From Nocardioides mangrovi (lineage in GTDB: Bacteria; Actinomycetota; Actinomycetes; Propionibacteriales; Nocardioidaceae): a stretch of 39,756 bases of DNA. Under the pieces are notes generated by a model. That model did no database searches, had not been told where the DNA came from, and saw only the letters and a program-made list of their open reading frames with translations. Every line of letters starts with the position of its first letter. Position 1 is the first letter of the stretch. The stretch covers positions 1 to 39,756 of the forward strand of contig NZ_JAIQZJ010000028.1 in assembly GCF_020073815.1 (NCBI RefSeq). Direction: 5' to 3'. Positions 18,774 through 25,315 of the stretch are shown one piece after another. A program made the translations under genes and the position numbers.

Positions 18774-20030
18774 GTGACACCGGTCGAGGCGGACGTCGTG
18801 GTCCTCGGGCTCGGCGCCGGCGGTGAGCACGCCGCCCGCAAGCTGGCCGAGGCCGGTCTCGACGTCGTGGCGGTCGAGCGCGACCTGGTCGGCGGCGAGT
18901 GCCCGTTCTGGGGCTGCACGCCCTCCAAGCTGCTCATCCACTCCGCCCACCGCGGCGACCCCTGGTCACGCGCGGCCGAGCGGGTCCGCGAGGCCACCCA
19001 CGACTGGACCGACGACCACCACGCCGAGCCGCTCGAGAAGGCCGGGGTCCGCATCGTCCGCGGCACCGGCCGCCTCGTCGCACCCGGCCGGGTCGAGGTC
19101 GACGGGGCGACCCTCTCCGCCCGCCGCGGGGTCCTGCTCGACACCGGCACCGAGCCCGCCGTGCCGGACGTCGACGGGCTCCCCGGCACGCCGTACTGGA
19201 CCAACCGCGACCTCATGCGGCTCACCGCCCCACCGGCGTCGTTGATCGTGCTCGGCGGCGGCCCGATCGGCTGCGAGCTCGCGCAGACCTTCGCCCGGTT
19301 CGGGACGCGGGTGACGCTGGTCGAGGTCGAGGACCGGCTCCTCGGACCGGAGGAGCCGGAGGCGGCCGAGGTCGTCGAGCGGGCCCTGCGGGCCGACGGC
19401 GTCACGGTGCACACCGGCGCCGACATCGCGAGAGCGGCGTACGACGGCGCGTTCACGCTCGACCTCGGCGACGACCGGGTCCTGGCCGAGCGTCTCCTCG
19501 TCGCGACCGGACGGTCTCCCCACATCGACGGCGACCTCGAGGTCGACGAGCGGATGCGTGCGGGGGAGCGGCTCTGGGCGGTCGGCGACATCACCGGCAA
19601 GGGTGCCTTCACCCACGTGGCGAAGTACCAGGCGCGGATCGCCGTGCGCGACCTGCTCGGCGAGGACGGCCCGTGGGCCGACTACCGGGCGGTCAGCCGG
19701 GTCACCTTCACCGACCCCGAGGTCGGCGCCGTCGGGCTGACGGAGGAGCAGGCGCGCGAGGCGGGGATCCGGGTCCGGGTCGGGACCGCGGACGTCGCCT
19801 CCTCGAGCCGCGGCTGGATCGCCGAGGCCGAGGGCGTGGTCAAGGTGGTCGTCGACGCCGACCGCGGGATCGTCGTGGGCGCGACCACGGTCGCGCCCTC
19901 CGGGGGCGAGGTGATCGGCCTCCTGACCGCCGCCGTGCACGCCGAGATCCCGGTCGCAGCCCTCCGCGAGATGCACTACGCCTACCCGACCTTCCACCGG
20001 GCGATCGCTCGGGCGCTGCGCGACGTGTGA
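18774..20030 (+). CDS. FAD-dependent pyridine nucleotide-disulfide oxidoreductase, paralog 2
   Basis: 418 aa paralog of the upstream gene, with the same layout: GLGAGG at residues 12-17, redox disulfide C43-PFWG-C48 (GGECPFWGCTPSK), NAD(P)-binding GGGPIGCELAQTFARFG, second FAD segment AVGDITGKGAFTH, and a C-terminal YAYPTFHRAIARAL. It is about 40 residues shorter than paralog 1, mainly through a shorter central region. Like paralog 1 it lacks the His-Glu dyad of lipoamide and glutathione reductases. The GTG start has no visible Shine-Dalgarno; it was chosen because it aligns with the start of paralog 1. A tandem duplication is the simplest explanation. Confidence 0.88.
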   Translation: MTPVEADVVVLGLGAGGEHAARKLAEAGLDVVAVERDLVGGECPFWGCTPSKLLIHSAHRGDPWSRAAERVREATHDWTDDHHAEPLEKAGVRIVRGTGRLVAPGRVEVDGATLSARRGVLLDTGTEPAVPDVDGLPGTPYWTNRDLMRLTAPPASLIVLGGGPIGCELAQTFARFGTRVTLVEVEDRLLGPEEPEAAEVVERALRADGVTVHTGADIARAAYDGAFTLDLGDDRVLAERLLVATGRSPHIDGDLEVDERMRAGERLWAVGDITGKGAFTHVAKYQARIAVRDLLGEDGPWADYRAVSRVTFTDPEVGAVGLTEEQAREAGIRVRVGTADVASSSRGWIAEAEGVVKVVVDADRGIVVGATTVAPSGGEVIGLLTAAVHAEIPVAALREMHYAYPTFHRAIARALRDV

Positions 20031-20033
20031 GGC

Positions 20034-20047
20034 CCCCGAGATCGGGG
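20034..20047. terminator. Short hairpin after paralog 2
   Basis: CCCCGA at 20034-20039 and TCGGGG at 20042-20047 are reverse complements with a minimal GA centre. It lies 4 bp after the stop codon of paralog 2. A stable but small hairpin; terminator function is inferred. Confidence 0.4.
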
Positions 20048-20091
20048 AAGGAGCGTGGGCGACCACGTTGGCCACGGAGGAGGGGACCCTC

Positions 20092-21432
20092 ATGTCGCAG
20101 GAAGCATGGAGCTCGGGAGGCTCGCGACACGACACCGACGACACGAGCGACCGGCTCTACACGCCGGAGGACCTGGCGGCCTACGCCGCCCGGCGCGAGG
20201 CCCGCAGCGGCGGCGGTGACACCCGCGAGACGCGGCTGACCTACGGCGACCCGCTCTCCGACCCGCTGCCCGCGGCCTCGACGCCCGCGGCGCCGATGCC
20301 GACCTCGCCGCCGCCGGCCGGCCCGCCGCCCACGGCGTACGCGCCGCCGACCGCTGCTCCGGCGACCCCGGCTCCGGCGGGCCCGCCGCCCGCCGCCCCG
20401 CCGGTAGCGGCACCGGCCGCCGTGGAGCCCGCCCCGACCGCGCCAGAGGCACCGGCCGAGGTCTCGGCCGAGGGCGAGTCGGGTGAGCCGCGCCGCTTCA
20501 TGAGCGCCACCGACTTCCTCGACCGCCGCGACGCCGACCAGGGCTACGGGCCGCCGACCTGGGGCTGGCGCGGCAACCTCCGCAAGTGGACCGGCGGCCT
20601 GATCACGCCGAAGATGGGCCCGGCCGAGATGTCCTACGAGGACGACCGCCGGGCGATCCAGCGCGACTTCGACGGCCCGCGCACCATCGCCTTCATCAAC
20701 CCCAAGGGCGGCGCCGCGAAGACCACGGGCGTGCTCGCGGCCGGCTACACGTTCGGCACCGTCCGCGGAGGCGGCGTGGTCGCCTGGGACAACAACGAGA
20801 CCCGCGGCACCCTCGGCATCCGCGGCACCCGCAGCAGCCACCGCAACACCACCCGGGAGCTGCTCGAGGAGCTCGACCGCTTCACCGACGTCTACCAGTC
20901 GCGGATCGGTGACCTCGGTGCCTTCGTGCGCTCGCAGGGCGACGCGCACTTCGACGTGCTCGCCTCCGACGAGCGTCCCGACGTCACCGGCACCATCCGG
21001 GCGTCCGACTTCGACTCGATCCACAAGCTGATGGAGCGCTTCTACCGGATCATCCTCATCGACACCGGCAACAACATGCGCGCCGAGAACTGGCTCGCCG
21101 CCGCCGGCGCCGCCGACCTGCTCGTGGTCACCTCGACCGTCCGCGAGGACACCGGCTACAGCGGGCTGTGGATGCTCGACGCCCTGCAGGACGCCGGCTA
21201 CCAGAACCTCAAGTACAAGACGGTCACGGTGCTCTCCGACCCGTCCGCGAACGTCGACAGCAAGCTCGCCGCGGACCTCGTGGACGTCTACCAGCAGCGC
21301 ACCCGCGGGGTCTACCGCGTGCCCTACGACCCCGCCCTGGTCGCCGGCTCGGCGATGCCCTACAACCAGCTCTCGCCGAACACCCGGATGCAGTGGCTCA
21401 AGGCGTGCGCGGGGATGGCGGCCGCGCTGTAG
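20092..21432 (+). CDS. ParA/MinD-like P-loop ATPase with proline-rich N-terminus
   Basis: 446 aa from ATG 20092, which has the strong Shine-Dalgarno GGAGGAGGGG at 20076-20085; a TTG at 20068 precedes that site and was rejected. Residues about 55-125 are a disordered Pro/Ala-rich segment with PPP runs. The ATPase domain starts near residue 195 with a deviant Walker A, NPKGGAAKTT (K205 signature Lys, K210 P-loop Lys), where the usual second glycine (KGGxGKT) is Ala. AWDNNETRGTLG follows at the switch I position and IILIDTGNNM is the Walker B region. The architecture resembles the MinD/EspI-like proteins of actinobacteria, some linked to type VII secretion. No ESX genes or ParB are nearby, so its job is unknown. 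Confidence 0.85.
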   Translation: MSQEAWSSGGSRHDTDDTSDRLYTPEDLAAYAARREARSGGGDTRETRLTYGDPLSDPLPAASTPAAPMPTSPPPAGPPPTAYAPPTAAPATPAPAGPPPAAPPVAAPAAVEPAPTAPEAPAEVSAEGESGEPRRFMSATDFLDRRDADQGYGPPTWGWRGNLRKWTGGLITPKMGPAEMSYEDDRRAIQRDFDGPRTIAFINPKGGAAKTTGVLAAGYTFGTVRGGGVVAWDNNETRGTLGIRGTRSSHRNTTRELLEELDRFTDVYQSRIGDLGAFVRSQGDAHFDVLASDERPDVTGTIRASDFDSIHKLMERFYRIILIDTGNNMRAENWLAAAGAADLLVVTSTVREDTGYSGLWMLDALQDAGYQNLKYKTVTVLSDPSANVDSKLAADLVDVYQQRTRGVYRVPYDPALVAGSAMPYNQLSPNTRMQWLKACAGMAAAL

Positions 21433-21440
21433 CTGCGTCG

Positions 21441-21446
21441 TACCCT
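21441..21446 (+). promoter_or_regulatory. Putative -10 box TACCCT, leaderless start
   Basis: TACCCT fits TANNNT and ends 6 nt before the GTG at 21453. It lies within the 20-nt gap after the ATPase gene. Confidence 0.5.
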
Positions 21447-21452
21447 CTGCGG

Positions 21453-21938
21453 GTGTCGATGCTCCAGGTCAACCGCTCCATCCGCGTCCGGGAGGTCCCG
21501 ACCGGGCCTCGGCGATGGTTCGGCTCCCGGCCGGACGTGGGCGACTACGGCTGGACCGGCCGCGTGTGGCGCCGCTGGTCGGGCCGTCGCTGGGCGTCGC
21601 CGGTCAGCTCGCTGCAGCGCGAGCTGCTCCTCGGCGAGGCGACCCCGGCCACCTGGCCGATGGTGCCGCCCGACCGGCTCGTGCGCGGCCTCGCGCTGGC
21701 GGTCGAGCGCCAGGTCAGCCTGTACGGCGCCGACGTCGTCTACGACGGTCCGCACGGGGTGGTCGTCGCCTACCGGCGCCGGGTGTCGCACGTCCTCCAC
21801 TTCGTGATGACGCTGCTGACCGGCGGCCTGTGGGCGTTCGTCTGGCTCGGCGTCGCGCTCAGCGCGCGCGAGGAGCGCCGTCGCCTCGAGATCGACGCCT
21901 GGGGCCACGTCTGGGCGGTCCCGCTCCGCTCGCGCTGA
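21453..21938 (+). CDS. Small membrane-associated protein, unknown function
   Basis: 161 aa from GTG 21453, chosen because a TACCCT box lies 6 nt upstream; the in-frame extension into the preceding gene is a shadow. The N-terminal part is basic and tryptophan-rich (GWTGRVWRRWSGRRW), vaguely like the short W-rich DUF2510-type modules of actinobacteria. One or one-and-a-half TM segments occur near residues 112-135 (LHFVMTLLTGGLWAFVWLGVAL), and a charged C-terminus follows. No firm family. It may belong with the ParA-like ATPase upstream by proximity only. Confidence 0.7.
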   Translation: MSMLQVNRSIRVREVPTGPRRWFGSRPDVGDYGWTGRVWRRWSGRRWASPVSSLQRELLLGEATPATWPMVPPDRLVRGLALAVERQVSLYGADVVYDGPHGVVVAYRRRVSHVLHFVMTLLTGGLWAFVWLGVALSAREERRRLEIDAWGHVWAVPLRSR

Positions 21939-21965
21939 TTCCTCCGCGACGCCGATCGCGCTTCC

Positions 21966-22018
21966 CACCTGACGAGATGGTCGCGATCCGGCTCGAATCA
22001 CGACCATCTGGTCAGGTG
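21966..22018. repeat. 18-bp inverted repeat in the intergenic gap
   Basis: The arm 21966-21983 (CACCTGACGAGATGGTCG) and the arm 22001-22018 are reverse complements with one mismatch, separated by 17 nt. It sits in the 141-bp gap between two + strand genes. It would form a strong hairpin and probably ends transcription of the upstream gene. The length and regularity also fit a repeated intergenic palindrome. Confidence 0.75.
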
Positions 22019-22079
22019 CGACGGGTGGGACCAGGAGCGCCGGGGCATGGATCCGGTCCGATCCGGGTTACGGACGGAC

Positions 22080-23096
22080 ATGCGTGCAGTCGTCTACCGC
22101 GAGACCGGTCCCTCCTCCGTCCTCACGCTCGTCGAGCGTGACCTGCCCGAGCCCGGCCCCGGCGAGGTGCGGGTCCGCCTGGTCCGGGCGGGGGTGAACC
22201 CCACGGACTGGAAGTTCCGCGCCGGCATGATGAGCGGGTACGACGAGGTGACGCCCGGCCAGGACGGCGCCGGCGTCGTCGACGCGGTCGGTGCGGGCGT
22301 CACCGGACTGGGCACGGGCGACCGGGTGTGGCTGGTCCTGGCCCAGCACGGCCGGGCCTACGGCACCGCCGCCGAGTACACCGTCCAGCCGGCCGACCGT
22401 GTCGTCCCCCTTCCCGACGGCGCCGACTTCGACCTGGGCGCGAGCCTCGGCGTACCAGCCGTCACCGCGCACCGGGCGCTGACCGCCTCCGAGTTCGGAC
22501 CGGCGCGGCTCGGACCGGGCGCGCTGGCCGGCCGGGTCGTGCTCGTGGCCGGGGGAGCGGGCGCGGTCGGCAACGCGGCCATCCAGCTCGCCCGATGGTC
22601 GGGCGCGACCGTGATCACCACGGTCAGCGGCCCGGAGAAGGCCGCGCTCGCGTCGAGCGCGGGCGCCCACCACACCGTCGACTACACCCAGGGCGACACC
22701 TCGGCGCGGATCCTCGAGCTCGCTCCCGACGGCGTCGACATCGCCGTCGAGGTGGCGCCGGCCCAGAACATCGGCATCGACCTGGACGTCGTGAAGACCC
22801 ACGGGCTGGTGAGCATCTACGCCAACAACGGCGGCGACGAGATGACGATGCCGCTGCGCGCGGCCTTCGGGAAGAACCTGCGCTTCCAGTTCCTCATCCT
22901 CTACACCCTCGACGACGGCCTGCTCCGGGCCGCGCTCGAGGACGTGGCTGCTGCCGTCGAGGCCGGTGCGCTCCGGGTCGGCGAGGCGGCCGGCGTCCCG
23001 CTCCACCACTACCCGCTCGCCGCGACCGCGGCGGCGCACGACGCGGTCGAGGGCGGAGCGGTGGGGAAGGTGCTGATCGATGTCGCCGACGGGTGA
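22080..23096 (+). CDS. Quinone oxidoreductase-type NADPH-dependent MDR protein
   Basis: 338 aa medium-chain reductase of the zeta-crystallin/QOR group, zinc-independent. ATG 22080 aligns with the usual MRAVVYRETGP start; an in-frame ATG at 22047 would add 11 unlikely residues. The GroES-like N-terminal domain shows VRAGVNPTDWKFRAG and PGQDGAGVVDAVG. The nucleotide loop is AGGAGAVGNAAIQLAR near residues 157-172, followed by the MDR elements GAHHTVDYT and PDGVDIAVEV. No structural zinc cysteines are seen. Likely reduces quinones or alpha,beta-unsaturated carbonyls; substrate unproven. Confidence 0.88.
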   Translation: MRAVVYRETGPSSVLTLVERDLPEPGPGEVRVRLVRAGVNPTDWKFRAGMMSGYDEVTPGQDGAGVVDAVGAGVTGLGTGDRVWLVLAQHGRAYGTAAEYTVQPADRVVPLPDGADFDLGASLGVPAVTAHRALTASEFGPARLGPGALAGRVVLVAGGAGAVGNAAIQLARWSGATVITTVSGPEKAALASSAGAHHTVDYTQGDTSARILELAPDGVDIAVEVAPAQNIGIDLDVVKTHGLVSIYANNGGDEMTMPLRAAFGKNLRFQFLILYTLDDGLLRAALEDVAAAVEAGALRVGEAAGVPLHHYPLAATAAAHDAVEGGAVGKVLIDVADG

Positions 23097-23108
23097 CCAG
23101 GTACGTGG

Positions 23109-23114
23109 TTGAGT
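23109..23114 (+). promoter_or_regulatory. Weak -10-like box TTGAGT
   Basis: TTGAGT has one mismatch to TANNNT and ends 6 nt before the ATG at 23121. The spacing fits the leaderless pattern but the box is poor. Confidence 0.3.
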
Positions 23115-23120
23115 GGAGCC

Positions 23121-23312
23121 ATGGCCAAGCCGTTGTGGGTCGTCGCGGGGATCGTGCTCGTGCTGCTCGGCCTGCTGTGGACGCTCCAGGGCATCGGCGT
23201 CATCGGCGGCAGCTCGATGAGCGGCACCACGACCTGGTCGATCATCGGGCCGATCGTCCTGCTGGTCGGCGCCGTGATCACCTCGGTCGGCATCCGTGGG
23301 CGCAGACCCTGA
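23121..23312 (+). CDS. Small two-helix membrane protein
   Basis: 63 aa with two hydrophobic helices (about residues 6-27 and 40-58) linked by a short G/S/T-rich loop (GGSSMSGTTTW), ending in basic residues RGRRP. The N-terminus is probably inside. ATG 23121 is preferred to an upstream TTG at 23109. Its last 17 nt overlap the start of the molybdoenzyme gene, suggesting coordinated translation. Small proteins of this form are common in actinobacteria and have no known function. Confidence 0.7.
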   Translation: MAKPLWVVAGIVLVLLGLLWTLQGIGVIGGSSMSGTTTWSIIGPIVLLVGAVITSVGIRGRRP

Positions 23313-23982
23313 CGGTGCACCCGTCGGTCGGCGGGTGGTGCTCGGCCTCCTCGGGCTCGGGGCGCTGGGCGTCGTCACCGGCGCCACGGTGCAGGACGGC
23401 CTGAGCCGCTTCCTGGCGCCGATCCAGATGAACGACCCGACCGGCCTCACCTCGCTGGTCCCGCTCGGCAACACCTGGCGCTACTACTCCGTCACCGGGG
23501 CCGTCGAGCCGCGCGACGCCGCGACCTACACCCTGAAGGTCGACGGGCTCGTCGACCACCCGTCGACGTACCGGCTCAGCGACCTCGAGGCGCTGCCGCA
23601 GCTGTCGTTCACCGACGACTTCCACTGCGTGACGGGATGGCACGTCCCGGACGTGCCGTGGACCGGTGTCCGGGTCGCCGACCTGCTCGAGCGGGCGGCG
23701 CCGACGACGGACGCCGTCGGGGTGCGGTTCCACTCCTTCGACGGCACCTACTCCGTCAACATGACGCTCGACCAGGCCCGCGCCGACGACGTGGTGGTCG
23801 CGCTGCGGATGTACGGCGAGCCGGTGACCCACGACCACGGCGGGCCGGTGCGGATCTACTCGGGCTCGATGTACGGCTACAAGAGCACCAAGTGGCTCTC
23901 CGGCATCGAGGTCACCGACAACGACGACCCGGGCTACTGGGAGTCCCGCGGCTACCCCCTCGACGGGATCATCGATGAGTGA
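23296..23982 (+). CDS. Molybdopterin-dependent oxidoreductase, sulfite oxidase fold
   Basis: 228 aa. The N-terminus has a twin arginine (R12-R13 in GRRVVLGLLG) before a hydrophobic stretch, compatible with Tat export of a folded cofactor protein or with a membrane anchor. The SUOX-type molybdopterin domain (about residues 75-220) contains the probable molybdenum-ligating cysteine C111 in DDFHCVTGW, then VPWTGVRVADLLERA and the late GGPVRIYSGSMYGYKSTKWLSGIEV region. Size and layout resemble MsrP (YedY). GTG 23296 overlaps the preceding gene; its stop overlaps the cytochrome gene. Substrate could be sulfite, methionine sulfoxide or other S-oxides; not determinable here. Confidence 0.87.
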   Translation: MGADPDGAPVGRRVVLGLLGLGALGVVTGATVQDGLSRFLAPIQMNDPTGLTSLVPLGNTWRYYSVTGAVEPRDAATYTLKVDGLVDHPSTYRLSDLEALPQLSFTDDFHCVTGWHVPDVPWTGVRVADLLERAAPTTDAVGVRFHSFDGTYSVNMTLDQARADDVVVALRMYGEPVTHDHGGPVRIYSGSMYGYKSTKWLSGIEVTDNDDPGYWESRGYPLDGIIDE

Positions 23983-24601
23983 CCGGTCGTCCTCCCCGTC
24001 GTCCGTCGACCGCTTCGCCCCGGCCGAGCGCTGGGTGCACCGCTCCGTCGCGATGCTGATGGGCACCTGCCTGGTCACCGCGGTGATCCTCTACAACGGC
24101 TCGATCATGCTCGCGGTCGGCCACCGGCACCTCGTCGAGACCGTGCACGTCTGGAGCGGCCTCGCGCTGCCGGTCCCGATGCTCCTCGGGGCCCTGTCCG
24201 CGGCCTACCGCGCCGACGTCCGGCGGCTCAACCGGGTCACCTCCGCCGACTGGCGGTGGCTGCGCAGCCGGACCCGTCGCGACGGGACCATCCGGGTCGG
24301 GAAGTTCAACGCGGGCCAGAAGGTCAACGCCTGGCTGGTGGCCGGCTCGACGGGCGTCCTCCTCGGCACGGGGATCCTCATGTACTGGACCGGCCTGGTC
24401 CGGCTGGCGTGGCGCTCCGGGGCGACGTTCGTGCACGACTGGACGGCGCTCGCGGTCGGGCTGCTGGTGCTCGGCCACCTCGTGTACGCCGTCCGCGACC
24501 CGGAGGCGCGGCACGGGATGCGCAGCGGCCGGGTGTCCCTCCGCTGGGCCCGCCGCGAGCACGCCGCCTGGGCCGACGAGGTCGATCCGTCCGGGACGTG
24601 A
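23975..24601 (+). CDS. Cytochrome b561/FdnI-type membrane cytochrome b
   Basis: 208 aa, four TM helices (about residues 23-45, 57-78, 118-138, 153-173). Candidate haem ligands are H22 (RWVHR), H58 (ETVHVW), H154 (FVHDW) and H168 (LGHLVY). The segment KFNAGQKVNAW (110-120) matches the FdnI/FdoI gamma subunit signature of formate dehydrogenases, so this is that b561 type rather than the MsrQ type. The start overlaps the molybdoenzyme stop by 8 nt. It probably passes electrons between the membrane quinone pool and the exported molybdoenzyme (inference from pairing). Confidence 0.87.
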   Translation: MSDRSSSPSSVDRFAPAERWVHRSVAMLMGTCLVTAVILYNGSIMLAVGHRHLVETVHVWSGLALPVPMLLGALSAAYRADVRRLNRVTSADWRWLRSRTRRDGTIRVGKFNAGQKVNAWLVAGSTGVLLGTGILMYWTGLVRLAWRSGATFVHDWTALAVGLLVLGHLVYAVRDPEARHGMRSGRVSLRWARREHAAWADEVDPSGT

Positions 24602-24642
24602 GAACTCGCCGGGCCGGTTCGCTCACGGCCGCCGCGCGGGGG

Positions 24643-24648
24643 TAGGGT
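24643..24648 (+). promoter_or_regulatory. Putative -10 box TAGGGT of the pyr operon
   Basis: TAGGGT fits TANNNT. Transcription would start near 24655, just before the PyrR-binding hairpin, giving a leader of about 58 nt. No convincing -35 is visible. Confidence 0.55.
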
Positions 24649-24666
24649 GACGACCGATTCGAACAT

Positions 24667-24703
24667 CCTTTAACGAGCCGTCCAGTGAGGCGGAGAAGGA
24701 GGT
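24667..24703 (+). promoter_or_regulatory. PyrR-binding RNA leader overlapping the pyrR Shine-Dalgarno
   Basis: The conserved PyrR-binding loop is seen as GTCCAGTGAGGC at 24680-24691, closed by CCG/CGG. The 5' side CCTT at 24667-24670 can pair with AAGG at 24696-24699, which is the first half of the Shine-Dalgarno AAGGAGGT (24696-24703). No terminator hairpin occurs in the leader. This fits translational repression by PyrR-UMP, as established for Mycobacterium smegmatis, rather than the Bacillus attenuation mechanism. Confidence 0.88.
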
Positions 24704-24712
24704 CCGAGGCGG

Positions 24713-25315
24713 TTGCCTGCGCACCCTCAGCACACCCCGTCGGGTTCCCCCGACGGCGACTCCACCGCTCGCGTCGTGCTCGACGCCGGTGACATCCAGC
24801 GGGCGCTGACCCGCATCTCCCACGAGATCCTCGAGCGCAACAAGGGCGCCGACGACCTCGTCCTCCTGGGCATCCCCAGTCGCGGCGTACCGCTCGCCGA
24901 GCGGATCGCCGAGCGGATCGCCTCCGTCGAGGGGTACGCCGTGCCGGTCGGCTCTCTCGACGTGACGATGTACCGCGACGACCTCCGGATGAAGCCCGCC
25001 CGGGCCCTGCTGCCGACCTCGATCCCGCCGGGCGGGATCGACGGAAAGGTCGTCGTCCTCGTCGACGACGTGCTCTTCTCCGGCCGCACCATCCGGGCCG
25101 CGCTCGACGCGCTCAACGACATCGGCCGCCCGCAGGCGGTCCGGCTCGCGGTGCTGGTCGACCGCGGCCACCGCGAGCTGCCGATCCGCGCCGACTTCGT
25201 CGGCAAGAACCTCCCGACGTCCCTGATCGAGCGGGTCCGGGTCACCCTCGCCGGCATCGACGAGGTCGACGCCGTCACCATCCAGGGACTCGCCCCGGAA
25301 GGAGGAGCAGCGTGA
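24713..25315 (+). CDS. pyrR: Pyrimidine operon regulator PyrR
   Basis: 200 aa RNA-binding regulator with a uracil phosphoribosyltransferase fold. The PRPP-binding loop VLVDDVLFSGRTI is at about residues 116-128. SRGVPLAERIAERI and VGSLDVTMYRDDL are further family segments. The TTG start is 9 nt after the strong Shine-Dalgarno AAGGAGGT; it gives an N-terminal extension of about 18 residues (HPQHTPSGSPDGDS) before the conserved domain, common in actinobacteria. It would repress its own mRNA and hence the coupled pyr genes when UMP is high. The stop overlaps the pyrB GTG (GTGA). Confidence 0.95.
   Translation: MPAHPQHTPSGSPDGDSTARVVLDAGDIQRALTRISHEILERNKGADDLVLLGIPSRGVPLAERIAERIASVEGYAVPVGSLDVTMYRDDLRMKPARALLPTSIPPGGIDGKVVVLVDDVLFSGRTIRAALDALNDIGRPQAVRLAVLVDRGHRELPIRADFVGKNLPTSLIERVRVTLAGIDEVDAVTIQGLAPEGGAA

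Noticed and set aside
21984..22000. Possible tRNA T-arm (GGCTCGAATCA) within the inverted repeat spacer
   Set aside because: No acceptor, D or anticodon arms can be assembled around it and no CCA-type end is present.
22047..22079. Upstream ATG for the quinone oxidoreductase
   Set aside because: It adds 11 non-conserved residues; ATG 22080 matches the normal family start.
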